DNA from: Methylobacterium isbiliense
Lineage (GTDB): Bacteria; Pseudomonadota; Alphaproteobacteria; Rhizobiales; Beijerinckiaceae
DNA length: 64,000 nucleotides
Direction: 5' to 3'
Assembly (NCBI RefSeq): GCF_022179325.1
Contig: NZ_BPQQ01000002.1
Location: forward strand, 1-64,000
Shown here: positions 49,567 through 59,438 of the stretch, piece by piece
How the letters are laid out: the number at the start of each line of letters is the position of its first letter
How positions within the stretch are numbered: the first letter of the stretch is position 1
Made by a program: the position numbers and the translations under genes
Notes under the pieces: model-generated
Seen by the model: the letters and a program-made list of their open reading frames with translations, nothing else
What the model was told of the DNA's origin: nothing
Databases searched by the model: none

Positions 49567-50607
49567 ATGATCGTCGCAGACAGAGACCGTCCCGTGTTCT
49601 GCCGCGCCGGGGCCGTGCTCGGCCCCGGCATCCTCGGCCGCACGGCCTTCGCCCTCCTCGTCCTCGGCCTGCTCACCCTGCCGGTGCTGGCGGCCGGCGC
49701 CGCCCGCCCGGCCCTGCGGGGCGACGTCACCGCCACGCGCGACGTCGTGACCCTCGGCGACCTCGTGGCGGACGCGCCCGCCGACCTCGCCCAGCGCCCT
49801 CTCTTCCGGGCGCCCGCGCTCGGCACCACCGGCACCATCCAGGTGCGGCGCATCCAGGAGGCCGCCGCCGGCCTCGGCCTCGAACCGCCCGACAGCGGCG
49901 GGCGGCTCCAGATCACGGTGCAGCGCGCCGCGCGCCGCATCGCCGGGCCGGAGATCGAGGCGGCCGTGAAGGCGGCGCTCGCCCGGGCGCGGGGCCTCGA
50001 TCCGGCCGCGCTGGCGATCAGCTTCGACGGCGAGCCGCCGGTCCTGACAGTACCCCTCGACCTCGACGGGCCGGCGAGCGCCTCCGAACTGGTCTACGAC
50101 CCGCGCAGCCGCCGCGTCGCCGCCCTGGTGAGCGTGGGCGAGCGGCAGGCGGCGCTGCGCGTCACGGGCCAGGTGGCCGAGATGATGGAGATCGCCGTTC
50201 TGGCCCGTCCCCTTACACGGGGCGAGGCGGTGTCGGCGGCCGACGTCACGCTGCAGCGCCGGCCGCGGGACGGGGCGCCCGCCGACGTCGCGGCCGACAT
50301 CGTCGCCCTGGTCGGGCAGGTGGCGCAGCGCGCGATCCCGGCCGGCACGCCGCTGCGGGCCGGCGACCTCGCCCGGCCCGACCTCGTGCAGCGCGGCGAG
50401 GCCGTGACGATCCTGTACGAGGGCCCCGGCGTCAGCCTGTCCCTGCGGGGGCAGGCCCGCGAGGGCGGCCCGCTCGGCGCCGTGGTCGCGGTGGTCAACC
50501 CCGTCTCCAAGAAGGTGCTGCAGGCCACGGTGGTCGGCCCCGGACGCGTCAGCGTCGGGCCGCCGGCCCGCCCCGCCAGCCTCGCCGCCCTCCCCGCCTC
50601 GCGTTGA
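49567..50607 (+). CDS. flgA: flagellar P-ring assembly chaperone FlgA
   Basis: A 346-aa periplasmic protein needed to assemble FlgI into the P-ring. A long N-terminus leads into a signal-type helix (TAFALLVLGLLTLPVLAAG), then an N-terminal domain and a C-terminal SAF/ChapFlgA region (VLARPLTRGEAVSAADVTLQR ... GQVAQRAIPAGTPLRAGDL ... VTILYEGPGVSLSLRGQA). It is longer than the enteric protein, as is common in this group. It lies between flgG and flgH. Confidence 0.92.
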   Translation: MIVADRDRPVFCRAGAVLGPGILGRTAFALLVLGLLTLPVLAAGAARPALRGDVTATRDVVTLGDLVADAPADLAQRPLFRAPALGTTGTIQVRRIQEAAAGLGLEPPDSGGRLQITVQRAARRIAGPEIEAAVKAALARARGLDPAALAISFDGEPPVLTVPLDLDGPASASELVYDPRSRRVAALVSVGERQAALRVTGQVAEMMEIAVLARPLTRGEAVSAADVTLQRRPRDGAPADVAADIVALVGQVAQRAIPAGTPLRAGDLARPDLVQRGEAVTILYEGPGVSLSLRGQAREGGPLGAVVAVVNPVSKKVLQATVVGPGRVSVGPPARPASLAALPASR

Positions 50608-50639
50608 GCGTCCCCAGGTCCGTCGCCAGGTCCCTCGCC

Positions 50640-51380
50640 ATGTCCGTTCCCGCCCGCCTCGCCCTGCCGGTCCTCATCGGACTCGGCCTCTCGGCCTGCA
50701 ACACGGTCGATCGCCTCTCGAACATCGGCGCGCAGCCGGTCCTCACCGCCATCGAGGACCCGACCGCGCAGGCCGGCTACAAGCCCGTGCGGCTGCCGAT
50801 GCCGGACGTCCAGCCGGTGTCCTACGCGCCGAACTCGCTCTGGCGCACCGGCTCGCGCGCCTTCTTCAAGGATCAGCGGGCCGCCAAGATCGGCGACCTC
50901 GTCACCGTCAAGGTGAATGTCACCGACAAGGCCAACCTCAACAACGAGACCAAGCGGTCGCGGGCGAATTCCGAGTCCTTCGGCATCCCGAACGCGTTCG
51001 GGCTGGAGACCAAGACCAAGCTCCTCGGCGGCACCGATCCCGAGAAGATCATCAACACCGATTCCAGCACGAACAGCGACGGGGCCGGCTCGATCCAGCG
51101 GGCCGAGACCGTGACGACGAACGTGGCGGCGATCGTCACGCAGGTCCTGCCCAACGGCAACCTGGTGATCGAGGGCAAGCAGGAGATCCGCATCAACTTC
51201 GAGGTGCGCGAACTGATCGTCGCGGGCGTGATCCGCCCGGAGGACATCGAGTCCGACAATACCGTCGATTCCACCAAGATCGCCCAGGCCCGCATCGCCT
51301 ATGGCGGCCGCGGCCAGATCACCGACGTGCAGCAGCCGCGCTACGGGCAGCAATTCCTCGACATCGTGCTGCCGTTCTGA
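50640..51380 (+). CDS. flgH: flagellar L-ring protein FlgH
   Basis: A 246-aa outer-membrane lipoprotein forming the L-ring. The signal ends in LIGLGLSACNTV with the lipobox Cys. Conserved blocks are LWRTGSRAFFKDQRAAKIGDLVTVKVNVTD and, later, LPNGNLVIEGKQEIRINFEVRELIVAGVIRPEDI, with a C-terminal IAYGGRGQITDVQQPRYGQQFLDIVLPF. The ATG at 50640 fits the signal peptide best; a TTG at 50604 overlapping the flgA stop is an alternative. Last gene of this operon in the window; flgI is not adjacent. Confidence 0.94.
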   Translation: MSVPARLALPVLIGLGLSACNTVDRLSNIGAQPVLTAIEDPTAQAGYKPVRLPMPDVQPVSYAPNSLWRTGSRAFFKDQRAAKIGDLVTVKVNVTDKANLNNETKRSRANSESFGIPNAFGLETKTKLLGGTDPEKIINTDSSTNSDGAGSIQRAETVTTNVAAIVTQVLPNGNLVIEGKQEIRINFEVRELIVAGVIRPEDIESDNTVDSTKIAQARIAYGGRGQITDVQQPRYGQQFLDIVLPF

Positions 51381-51388
51381 GGCGGCGG

Positions 51389-51835
51389 TCAGAGGATCTT
51401 GCGGTACTGGATGAAGCCCGGCCGGTCCGCGAGCCTGTCGTACAGGGCGCGGGCCGTGGCGTTGCCCTCCTGGGTCAGCCAGTAGACCCGGCTCGCCCCG
51501 GCCTCGCGCGCGGCGGCGTAGACCGCTTCGATCAGCGCCCGTCCCGCCCCCTGCCCCCGGGCGGTCTCGAGGGTGAACAGGTCCTGCAGGTAGCAGTAGG
51601 GGCCGGTCGTCCAGGTCGAGCGGTGGAAGATGTAGTGGACGAGGCCGATCACCTCGCCCGCACGCTCGGCCACCAGCGCGTGCATCGGCTCGGCCGGATC
51701 GTGCAGGCGCGCGAAGGTGGTGTCGCTGACCGCCGGATCGACGCTCGCTCCGTAGAAGCGCAGGTAGCCCTGCCAGAGCGGCTCCCAGGCCGCCCGCTCG
51801 TCGGGCCGCAGCGGGCGAATCCGGAGGTCGGTCAC
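51389..51835 (-). CDS. GNAT family N-acetyltransferase
   Basis: A 148-aa acyl-CoA-dependent acetyltransferase. The acetyl-CoA pyrophosphate loop is LETARGQGAGRALIEAVY (motif A), preceded by the strand CYLQDLF, and the C-terminal motif B region is VYWLTQEGNATARALYDRL. The frame begins with GTG at 51835. It converges on flgH with an 8-base gap and lies downstream of glpX. The substrate is unknown. Confidence 0.87.
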   Translation of the reverse strand: MTDLRIRPLRPDERAAWEPLWQGYLRFYGASVDPAVSDTTFARLHDPAEPMHALVAERAGEVIGLVHYIFHRSTWTTGPYCYLQDLFTLETARGQGAGRALIEAVYAAAREAGASRVYWLTQEGNATARALYDRLADRPGFIQYRKIL

Positions 51836-51844
51836 GCGCGGCTC

Positions 51845-52843
51845 CTACTTCAGGTGGAACTTGTCGAAGTCGCGGTGCTCGGCCTGGATGCGGCGCACCG
51901 TGCCGGTGTGCGAGCGGTAGACGATCGTGTCGGTCTGGACGATCTCGCGGCCGAAGCGCACGCCCTTCACCAGGGCGCCGTCGGTGACGCCCGTGAGGGC
52001 CACCACCACGTCGCCGCGGGCGAGGTCGTCGAGGTCGTAGCGGCGGTTGGGGTCCTGCACGCCCATCTTGGCGGCGCGGTCGCGCTTCTCCTGGCTGTCG
52101 AGGATCAGGCGCCCCTGCATCTGGCCGCCGATGCAGCGCAGCGCGCCCGCCGCCAGCACGCCCTCGGGGGCCGCCCCGATGCCGAGATAGATGTCGATGC
52201 CGGTCTCGTCCGGGTTGGTGGTGAAGATCACGCCCGCCACGTCGCCGTCCGAGATCAGGCGCACGCCCGCGCCGGTCCGGCGGATCGCCGCGATCAGGTC
52301 GGTGTGCCGCGGCCGGTCGAGGACGAGGGCGGTGATCTCGGCCGGGGGCACACCCTTGGCCTTGGCCAGCGCGTGGATGTTGTCCTCCGGGCTCGCGTCG
52401 AGGTCGACGACACCCTGCGGGTAGCCGGGGCCGATCGCGATCTTGTGCATGTAGACGTCGGGGGCGGCGAGCAGGGTTCCGCCCTCCGCCATCGCCATCA
52501 CGGCGACCGAGCCCGGCATGTCCTTGGCGCAGAGGGTGGTGCCCTCCAGGGGGTCGACCGCGATGTCGACCTTCGGCCCGGAGCCGTTGCCGAGGGTCTC
52601 GCCGATGAACAGCATCGGGGCCTCGTCGCGCTCGCCCTCGCCGATCACCACCGTGCCGGCGATCGGCAGGCGGTTCAGCTCGCGGCGCATCGCGTCCACG
52701 GCCGCCTGGTCGGCGGCCTTCTCGTTGCCCTGGCCGCGCAGCCGGGCCGCGGCCACGGCCGCCCGCTCGGTCACCCGCACCAGTTCGAGGGTGAGGATGC
52801 GCTCGATGATCGGGCTCGGTCCGGCCTTGGCAGCGTCCGACAT
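51845..52843 (-). CDS. glpX: class II fructose-1,6-bisphosphatase
   Basis: Gluconeogenic and Calvin-type phosphatase GlpX, 332 aa. Recognisable blocks are GTVVIGEGERDEAPMLFIGE, the metal-binding AVDPLEGTTLCAKDMPGSVAVMA, and GIDIYLGIGAAPEGVLAAGALRC. Some relatives also hydrolyse sedoheptulose-1,7-bisphosphate, useful in one-carbon assimilation. It follows hom by 50 bases on the same strand, a pairing common in alphaproteobacteria. Cytoplasmic. Confidence 0.95.
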   Translation of the reverse strand: MSDAAKAGPSPIIERILTLELVRVTERAAVAAARLRGQGNEKAADQAAVDAMRRELNRLPIAGTVVIGEGERDEAPMLFIGETLGNGSGPKVDIAVDPLEGTTLCAKDMPGSVAVMAMAEGGTLLAAPDVYMHKIAIGPGYPQGVVDLDASPEDNIHALAKAKGVPPAEITALVLDRPRHTDLIAAIRRTGAGVRLISDGDVAGVIFTTNPDETGIDIYLGIGAAPEGVLAAGALRCIGGQMQGRLILDSQEKRDRAAKMGVQDPNRRYDLDDLARGDVVVALTGVTDGALVKGVRFGREIVQTDTIVYRSHTGTVRRIQAEHRDFDKFHLK

Positions 52844-52893
52844 GGTCTCGGGTTCCCCTCTGGATTTCGTCTCGGTGCGCGGGCCGGGAGCCG

Positions 52894-54216
52894 TCAATCG
52901 CGCTCGATGCGGATGACCTGCGGCGGCTCGGACAGGAGGCCGTCCGCCGCGATGGCGTCGAGGCTCGCGCGGATCGCCGCCTCGGTGGCCGCGTAGGTGA
53001 TGAGGACGAGCGGCACGGGCACGCCGGAGCGGCCGTGCGGATCCTGCGCGGCGGCGCTCTCGGAGCGGCGCTGCAGGATGCTCTCGAGCGAGATGTCGCG
53101 CTCCGCCATGCGGGTGGCGACGCCCGCCGCCACGCCCGGGCGGTCGTGCACGGTGAGGCGGATGTAGTAGCCGCCCTCGTGGCGCTGCATCTCGGCCCGC
53201 GGCAGGCGCTTGAGCCCGTCCGCCGGGCGCCCGAAGGCCGGGCCGACGCGGCCGGCCGCCACGTCGGCGATGTCGGCCACCACCGCCGAGGCAGTCGCCT
53301 CGCCGCCGGCGCCCGGGCCGATCAGGGTGAGTTCGCGCAGCGCGTCGGTGTCGATGGTGACCGCGTTCGTCACGCCCATCACCTGCGCGATGGCGGAGGA
53401 TTTCGGCACCATCGTCGGGTGGACGCGCTGCTCGATGCCGGCCGGCGTCGCCTCGGCGACCCCGAGCAGCTTGATGCGGTAGCCGAGTTCGTCGGCCATG
53501 CGCAGGTCGAGGGGCGCGATGGCCGAGATGCCCTCGACCGTGATGCCGTCCGCGTCGATCTGCGTCCCGAAGGCGAGGCTGGTGAGCACCGCGAGCTTGT
53601 GGGCGGTGTCGAAGCCCTCGACGTCGAAGGTCGGGTCGGCCTCGGCGTAGCCGAGCGCCTGCGCGTCCTTCAGGCAGGCCTCGAAGGTCAGGCCCTCCAG
53701 CTCCATCCGGCTCAGGATGTAGTTGCAGGTGCCATTGAGGATTCCGTAGACGCGCGAGACCGCGTTGCCGGCCAGGGCCTCGCGCAGGGTCTTCACCACC
53801 GGGATGCCGCCCGCGGCGGAGGCCTCGAAGGCGAGCCCGACGCCCGCCTCCTCGGCCATGCGGGCGAGCGCGGCCCCGTGACGGGCGAGCAGCGCCTTGT
53901 TGGCCGTGACGACGTGCTTGCCCGCCGCCAGGGCCGCCTCGACGGTGGCGCGCGCGGCGCCCTCGGCCCCGCCGATCAGCTCGACCACGGCGTCGACCTC
54001 CCCCGAGCGGGCGAGGGCGACCGGATCGTCGAACCACGCGATCCCGGCGAGATCGAGCCCCCGGTCGCGGCCGCGGTCACGGGCCGAGACGGCCGTGACC
54101 TGGACGGGACGACCCGCGGCAGCGGCCAGCGCCTCGGCGCGGCGGGCGATCATGCGCACGACGGAGGTGCCGACCGTTCCGAGTCCGGCGACGCCGAGGC
54201 GGAGGCTCTGGGTCAT
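52894..54216 (-). CDS. hom: homoserine dehydrogenase
   Basis: NAD(P)-dependent enzyme of the aspartate pathway making homoserine for Thr and Met, 440 aa. The Rossmann motif is GVAGLGTVGTSVV. The substrate-binding core is VYGILNGTCNYILSRM followed by GYAEADPTFDVEGFDTAHKLAVLTSLAFG with the catalytic Lys and acidic residues. The C-terminal ACT domain (LTVHDRPGVAAGVATRMAERDISLESI) indicates feedback control by amino acids. Cotranscription with glpX is likely. Confidence 0.96.
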   Translation of the reverse strand: MTQSLRLGVAGLGTVGTSVVRMIARRAEALAAAAGRPVQVTAVSARDRGRDRGLDLAGIAWFDDPVALARSGEVDAVVELIGGAEGAARATVEAALAAGKHVVTANKALLARHGAALARMAEEAGVGLAFEASAAGGIPVVKTLREALAGNAVSRVYGILNGTCNYILSRMELEGLTFEACLKDAQALGYAEADPTFDVEGFDTAHKLAVLTSLAFGTQIDADGITVEGISAIAPLDLRMADELGYRIKLLGVAEATPAGIEQRVHPTMVPKSSAIAQVMGVTNAVTIDTDALRELTLIGPGAGGEATASAVVADIADVAAGRVGPAFGRPADGLKRLPRAEMQRHEGGYYIRLTVHDRPGVAAGVATRMAERDISLESILQRRSESAAAQDPHGRSGVPVPLVLITYAATEAAIRASLDAIAADGLLSEPPQVIRIERD

Positions 54217-54338
54217 GCATGCATCCAGGGTTTCTCGGTCGCAGGGCAGGGCTCGCCGAAGCGCGGCCTCACCCGGGACGCGGCCCTTCTGCAACGAATT
54301 GGGGTCCCGTGCAAGGAAGCCGCCGGGGGCGCCGGACC

Positions 54339-55049
54339 TCACGCGGAGAGCGCCGGCGCGCCCTCCCTCCGCCCCGCCGCACGGAAGCGCGAGGCGGTGC
54401 GCACGAGGCCGTACAGGACACCCGCGTTGAGGAGATGCCACAGCCCGTGCGTGCCGGTCGGCAGGACCGGGCAGAGCACCGGATCGAGGGTGCGGGCCGT
54501 CAGCGAAACGAGGAAGAGGCCGGCGATGCCGATCAAGGCCGTGCCGGCCGCTCTCCGATTGGGCGTCCCGGCACGCAGGATCGCCCCGATGCCGAGAAGC
54601 GCCAGCAGCGCCGGCGCGTAGGCGATCGAATCGTTCGTCGCCGGACCGAGCGGGCGCCCGGCGAGCGCCGACAGGGCCGGCTCGAAGGCGGCGGCCGCGC
54701 CCGCGAACAGGAGCGTGAGGCTGAACGCCACCGCCGCCCTGAGCCCGAGCAGGCGGTGCAGGGCGAGGAAGAAGTACACGTGGATGAACAGCGCGATCGG
54801 CAGCACGTCGGCGAGTTCCGCCCAGCGCACCGCCAGCGTGTGGAACAGGAAGCTGCCGATCCCGATCAGGCCGACGAGGCCGGCGAGCGCCCGCGCCACC
54901 GGATCCGGCGCGGCGGCGCGCCGTTCCCGGCGCAGCAGCAGCGCCGCCGCGATCAGGAAGGCGCCGTTCGAGAGGGCGTTCAGCGGCTCGTCCCAGAACC
55001 CCGCCCCGGTGCGCTCGCAATAGGCCCGCACCGGCTCCCACCAATCCAT
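54339..55049 (-). CDS. ceramidase-family membrane hydrolase
   Basis: A 236-aa polytopic protein with seven predicted helices, matching the alkaline ceramidase/CREST-type family. The zinc-site signatures are the N-terminal YCERTGAGFWDEPLNALSN, GSFLFHTLAVRWAELADVLPI and the C-terminal THGLWHLLNA. It may hydrolyse a sphingolipid or other amide-linked lipid. The start at 55049 (MDWWEPVRAYCER) places the conserved Glu at the usual distance. It is divergent from xthA. Confidence 0.85.
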   Translation of the reverse strand: MDWWEPVRAYCERTGAGFWDEPLNALSNGAFLIAAALLLRRERRAAAPDPVARALAGLVGLIGIGSFLFHTLAVRWAELADVLPIALFIHVYFFLALHRLLGLRAAVAFSLTLLFAGAAAAFEPALSALAGRPLGPATNDSIAYAPALLALLGIGAILRAGTPNRRAAGTALIGIAGLFLVSLTARTLDPVLCPVLPTGTHGLWHLLNAGVLYGLVRTASRFRAAGRREGAPALSA

Positions 55050-55141
55050 CCCGCGCCCCCCGTCCGGGCGGCTCCTTGCCAAGCCTGGACGAAACCCCGA
55101 TGACGGGACCGGCCCTTCACCAGCACGCGCCGCGGGACCCG

Positions 55142-55933
55142 ATGCGGATCACCACTTGGAACGTCAACTCGGTCAAGCAGCGCCTCGGCCACCTCCTCGC
55201 CTTCCTGAACGAATCCAAGCCCGACGTGGTCTGCCTGCAGGAGCTGAAATGCGTCGATGAGGCCTTCCCGCGCACCGAGATCGAGGAGGCGGGCTACGTC
55301 GTGGCGACGCACGGCCAGAAGGGCTTCAACGGCGTCGCGCTTCTCGCCCGCCAGCCCCTGCCGCTGCGCGAGGTGCGCCGCGGCCTGCCCGGCGACGCCG
55401 AGGACGTGCAGTCCCGCTACATCGAGGCGCTGATCCCGACGCCCGCCGGCGACCTGCGGGTGGCCTCGATCTACCTGCCGAACGGCAATCCGGTCGGCAC
55501 GCCGAAATTCGACTACAAGCTTGCCTTCCTGCGCCGCCTGACCCTCCATGCCCGGGCGCTGCGCGCCCGCGAGGAGGTGCTGGTGCTCGCGGGCGACTAC
55601 AACGTGATCCCGGAGCCGGCGGACGCAGCCGACCCGGAAGCGTGGCGCACGGACGCGCTGTTCCTGCCCGAGAGCCGGGCGGCGTTTCGGGCGCTCCTCA
55701 ACGAGGGTTTTTCCGACGCGCTGCGCGCCTGCGACGACCGGCCCGGCCTCTACACCTTCTGGGACTACCAGGCGGGGGCATGGCCGCGGAATCTCGGCAT
55801 CCGCATCGACCACCTGCTGCTCTCGCCGCAGGCCCTCGACCGCCTCGTCTCGGCCTCGATCCAGAAGTCTCTGCGCGGCCTCGACAAGCCCTCCGACCAC
55901 GTCCCGGTCACGGTGGAGCTCGACCTGGGCTGA
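55142..55933 (+). CDS. xthA: exodeoxyribonuclease III
   Basis: AP endonuclease and 3'-5' exonuclease of base-excision repair, 263 aa. It starts MRITTWNVNSVKQRLGHLLAFL with the catalytic Asn, then VVCLQELK with the metal Glu, YLPNGNPVGTPKFDYKLAFL, the active-site LVLAGDYNVIPEPAD, and the C-terminal DKPSDHVPV with the catalytic Asp-His. In-frame ATG codons upstream (55100) would add a non-conserved leader, so 55142 is preferred. Confidence 0.95.
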   Translation: MRITTWNVNSVKQRLGHLLAFLNESKPDVVCLQELKCVDEAFPRTEIEEAGYVVATHGQKGFNGVALLARQPLPLREVRRGLPGDAEDVQSRYIEALIPTPAGDLRVASIYLPNGNPVGTPKFDYKLAFLRRLTLHARALRAREEVLVLAGDYNVIPEPADAADPEAWRTDALFLPESRAAFRALLNEGFSDALRACDDRPGLYTFWDYQAGAWPRNLGIRIDHLLLSPQALDRLVSASIQKSLRGLDKPSDHVPVTVELDLG

Positions 55934-55986
55934 TGCTTCCCGGCTGACCTCTCCCGGCTGATACCTCCCGCGCCTTCCGCCAATCG

Positions 55987-57213
55987 ATGCTCACACAGAA
56001 GCCCTCCGGCTGGACCCTCTTCCGCAACCCCGACTTCCGGCTCTTCGGCGCCGCCCGGTTCCTCACGGGCATCGCCTTCCAGATGGAGGCGGTGGCGGTC
56101 GGCTGGTTCGTCTACGACCTGACAAAGAGCGCGCTCGCCCTCGGCCTCGTCGGGCTCGCGAGCTTCGCGCCCGCGATCCTCGGCGCGCTGGTCACCGGGC
56201 ACGTGGCCGACACCTACGACCGGCGGCGCATCGCGGCGGCGGCCTACGCGCTGCTTGCGCTCGCCTCGGGCGGGCTGACGGCGCTGGCGCTGGTGCCGGG
56301 CAGCCCGGTCTGGCCAGTCTACGCGCTGATGATCGCGGTGGGCAGCGCGCGCGCCTTCGCCAACCCGGCGACGCAGGCCCTCCTGCCGACCCTGGTGCCG
56401 CGCGAGCAGTTCGGCACGGCCATCGCCTGGAACTCGTCGCTCTGGCAGAGCGCCGCGGTGAGCGGGCCGGCGGTGGGCGGGCTCCTCTACGCGCTCGGCC
56501 CCGCCGTGGTGTTCGCGAGCGCGGGCGTCTGCTTCGCCGTGGCGGCGCTCTGCGTCGCGGCGATCCGGCCCGGGCCGGCCGCCGCCCCGCGCGGGCCGGT
56601 GACGTGGAGCACGCTGCTCGCCGGCCTGACCTACATCCGCTCGCAACCCGTGGTGCTCGGCGCCATCACCCTCGATCTCGTGGCGGTGCTGCTCGGCGGC
56701 GCCACGGCGCTGCTGCCGATCTTCGCCCAGGAGGTGCTGCATGTCGGCCCGCTCGGGCTCGGGCTCCTGCGCAGCATGCCGGCGGCGGGCGGCGTGGCGA
56801 TGGCGGTGGTGCTCGCCCACCGCCCGCTGGAGCGCCGGGCCGGGCCGCGCCTGCTCGCCGCCGTGGCGGTGTTCGGGTTCGCGACGATCGGCTTCGGCCT
56901 CTCGACCTCGCTGCCGCTGTCGATGGCCTGCCTGTTCGTGACTGGCGCCGCCGACATGGTGAGCGTCTACGTGCGCCAGAGCCTCGTGCAGGGCGAGACG
57001 CCGGACGCGATGCGCGGCCGGGTCGCCGCCGTCAACACCGTGTTCATCGGCGCCTCGAACGAACTCGGCGAGTTCGAATCCGGCCTGCTCGCGGCGCTGA
57101 TCGGGGCGGCCCCCGCCGTGGTGGCGGGCGGGGTCGCCACCGTGCTGGTCGCAGGGCTGTGGGGCCGCCTCTTCCCGGCCCTCCGGGCGCGCGACCGGCT
57201 GATCGCGGGGTGA
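55987..57213 (+). CDS. MFS transporter (DHA3/EntS-like)
   Basis: A 408-aa 12-helix transporter. It opens with FRNPDFRLFGAARFLTGIAFQMEAVAVGWFVYDLT, typical of the DHA3 drug/siderophore exporter group (EntS-like), with GHVADTYDRRRIAAAAY as motif A and GRVAAVNTVFIGASNELGEFESGL near the end. It follows xthA by 53 bases and may be cotranscribed. The exported compound is unknown; no siderophore genes are nearby. Confidence 0.9.
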   Translation: MLTQKPSGWTLFRNPDFRLFGAARFLTGIAFQMEAVAVGWFVYDLTKSALALGLVGLASFAPAILGALVTGHVADTYDRRRIAAAAYALLALASGGLTALALVPGSPVWPVYALMIAVGSARAFANPATQALLPTLVPREQFGTAIAWNSSLWQSAAVSGPAVGGLLYALGPAVVFASAGVCFAVAALCVAAIRPGPAAAPRGPVTWSTLLAGLTYIRSQPVVLGAITLDLVAVLLGGATALLPIFAQEVLHVGPLGLGLLRSMPAAGGVAMAVVLAHRPLERRAGPRLLAAVAVFGFATIGFGLSTSLPLSMACLFVTGAADMVSVYVRQSLVQGETPDAMRGRVAAVNTVFIGASNELGEFESGLLAALIGAAPAVVAGGVATVLVAGLWGRLFPALRARDRLIAG

Positions 57214-57339
57214 ACCGGGTCGGTGGGCTGCCACCGCGACCGCATGAAGCCGGCGCCGATCGTGGACGCCGTCGCTAAACCCCAGGTTTCATGACCAAGC
57301 GGAACGGTGGGCACCGCCGCCTGTTGTTGCAATGCGTCA

Positions 57340-57357
57340 TGTCAATCCCGCCTGACA
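57340..57357. promoter_or_regulatory. inverted repeat TGTCA-N8-TGACA upstream of poxB
   Basis: Half-sites TGTCA and TGACA separated by eight bases, ending 30 bases before the poxB start. The position suits a repressor or activator site. No protein can be assigned. Confidence 0.35.
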
Positions 57358-57386
57358 GGCAGCACGACAATCGGGGAGTGCCGTCC

Positions 57387-59114
57387 ATGGCCCGCCAGAC
57401 CGTTGCCGATCTCATCGCCGACACGCTCACGGCCGTCGGCGTCAAGCGCATCTACGGCGTCGTCGGCGATTCGCTGAACGGCCTCACCGACTCGCTGCGG
57501 CGGGGCAAGAGCATCGACTGGGTGCATGTCCGCCACGAGGAGGCGGCCGCGTTCGCGGCGGGGGCGGAGGCGCACCTCACCGGCGAGCTCGCGGTCTGCG
57601 CCGGAAGCTGCGGGCCGGGGAACCTCCACCTCATCAACGGCCTCTACGATTGCCACCGCTCGCGGGTGCCGGTGCTGGCCATCGCGGCCCACATTCCGAG
57701 CGCGGAGATCGGCTCCGGCTACTTCCAGGAGACGAACCCCGAGGCGCTGTTCGCCGAGTGCAGCCACTATGTCGGGCCGGTCGCCACCGTCTCGCAGATC
57801 GCCCGCACCCTCGACATCGCCATCCGCGAGGCCATCGCCAAGCGGGGCGTCTCGGTGGTGATCATCCCGGGCGACGTGGCGCTCGAATCGATCGAGGTGC
57901 CGGCGCGTCCGCGCTGGATCGCGCCGCGTCCGCCGGTCGTGCAGCCCAACCCCCAGGACCTCGACGCGCTCGTGGAGTTCCTGGAGGGGTCCGAGCGCAT
58001 TACCATCCTGGCGGGCGGGGGCTGCGCGGGGGCGCACGACGCGCTCGTGGACCTCGCGGGCACGCTCAAGGCCCCGGTCGTGCACGCGCTGCGCGGCAAG
58101 GAATTCGTCGAGTACGACAATCCCTACGACGTCGGCATGACCGGGCTGATCGGGTTCTCGTCGGGCTACCACGCCATGATGGAGTGCGACACGCTCCTGA
58201 TGCTCGGCACCGACTTTCCCTACCGCCAGTTCTACCCGGACCAGGCGCGGGTGGCGCAGGTCGACCTGAGGGCGGGCCAGATCGGGCGGCGCACCCGCGT
58301 CGATCTCGGCGTCGTGGCGGACGTGCGCACCACCCTCGACGCGCTCAGCCCGCGCCTCACCGCGAAGACCGACCGGCACTTCCTCGACCGGGCGCTCGCC
58401 CATTACCGCGACGCCCGCAAGGGGCTCGACGACCTCGCGGTCGGCCATCCGGGCCGCCGGCCGATCCACCCGCAATACCTCGCGCGCGTCCTCGACGGCG
58501 TCGCGGCGGACGACGCGATCATCACCTGCGACGTCGGCACGCCGACCATCTGGGCCGCGCGCTACCTCGGCATGAACGGGCGCCGCCGCCTGATCGGCTC
58601 GTTCTGGCACGGCTCGATGGCCAACGCCCTGCCGCAGGCGATGGGCGCCCAGGCCGCCTTCCCGGACCGGCAGGTGATCTCGTTCTCGGGCGACGGCGGC
58701 TTCGCCATGCTGATGGGCGAGTTCCTGACCCTGACGCAGATGGGCCTGCCCGTGAAGGTCGTGGTGCTCAACAACGGCACGCTCGGCTTCGTGGAGATGG
58801 AGATGAAGGCGTCGGGCTTCCTCGACACCGGAACGGAGCTGAAGAATCCGAACTTCGCCAGCATGGCCGAGGCGGCCGGCGTGCTCGGGATCCGCGTCGA
58901 GGACCCGGCCGAGGTGGAACCCGCGCTCACCCGGGCGCTCGCCCATGACGGGCCGGCGCTCGTCGACGTCGTCACCAACCGCCAGGAACTGGCGCTGCCG
59001 CCCAAGACCACGATGGAGCAGGCCAAGGGCTTCGGCATCTACCTCGCCCGGGCGGTGCTGAGCGGCCGGGGCGACGAGATCGTCGAACTCGCGCGCACCA
59101 ACCTGTTGCGCTGA
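57387..59114 (+). CDS. poxB: ubiquinone-dependent pyruvate dehydrogenase (pyruvate oxidase)
   Basis: A 575-aa thiamine-diphosphate and FAD enzyme converting pyruvate to acetate, CO2 and reduced quinone at the inner membrane. It closely follows E. coli Pox[34 protein letters not shown] with the cofactor Glu, [45 protein letters not shown], and [18 protein letters not shown] with the metal/TPP motif. GGGGAG sits about 9 bases before the ATG at 57387. It offers an acetate bypass of the pyruvate dehydrogenase complex. Confidence 0.95.
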   Translation: MARQTVADLIADTLTAVGVKRIYGVVGDSLNGLTDSLRRGKSIDWVHVRHEEAAAFAAGAEAHLTGELAVCAGSCGPGNLHLINGLYDCHRSRVPVLAIAAHIPSAEIGSGYFQETNPEALFAECSHYVGPVATVSQIARTLDIAIREAIAKRGVSVVIIPGDVALESIEVPARPRWIAPRPPVVQPNPQDLDALVEFLEGSERITILAGGGCAGAHDALVDLAGTLKAPVVHALRGKEFVEYDNPYDVGMTGLIGFSSGYHAMMECDTLLMLGTDFPYRQFYPDQARVAQVDLRAGQIGRRTRVDLGVVADVRTTLDALSPRLTAKTDRHFLDRALAHYRDARKGLDDLAVGHPGRRPIHPQYLARVLDGVAADDAIITCDVGTPTIWAARYLGMNGRRRLIGSFWHGSMANALPQAMGAQAAFPDRQVISFSGDGGFAMLMGEFLTLTQMGLPVKVVVLNNGTLGFVEMEMKASGFLDTGTELKNPNFASMAEAAGVLGIRVEDPAEVEPALTRALAHDGPALVDVVTNRQELALPPKTTMEQAKGFGIYLARAVLSGRGDEIVELARTNLLR

Positions 59115-59207
59115 CGGGGGGTTCGCCGGCCCGATCCTTGAAGCCTGTTTCCCCGCGATGGCTCGCGCGGTCCCGCTCCGGGACCGCCCGACCCACGACG
59201 GGACATC

Positions 59208-59435
59208 ATGGCGGATTCCACGCATCGTACCGACCCGCGCGGGGACGGGTGGCAAGGGCCGCGCTTCGTCGTCGGCCAGGATCGCGACGGGCGCTGGCTC
59301 GCGGTCGAGATCCACGGCCTCGGCGGCGGCATCTTCCGCAGCCGCGCCGACGCGCTCCACTACGCCGCCGCCGAGACCGGCCGGCGGCCGGATGCGGTGC
59401 GCCTCGCCACGGAGCCGGTCGCCCTCGGCGCGTGA
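59208..59435 (+). CDS. small conserved-looking hypothetical protein
   Basis: A 75-aa soluble protein: WQGPRFVVGQDRDGRWLAVEIHGLGGGIFRSRADALHYAAAETGRRPDAV. The pattern of a short beta-rich strand set followed by a helix is protein-like rather than random, but no family is recognised. It follows poxB by 93 bases on the same strand and converges on cobT with a gap of 3 bases. Confidence 0.55.
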   Translation: MADSTHRTDPRGDGWQGPRFVVGQDRDGRWLAVEIHGLGGGIFRSRADALHYAAAETGRRPDAVRLATEPVALGA

Positions 59436-59438
59436 GGC

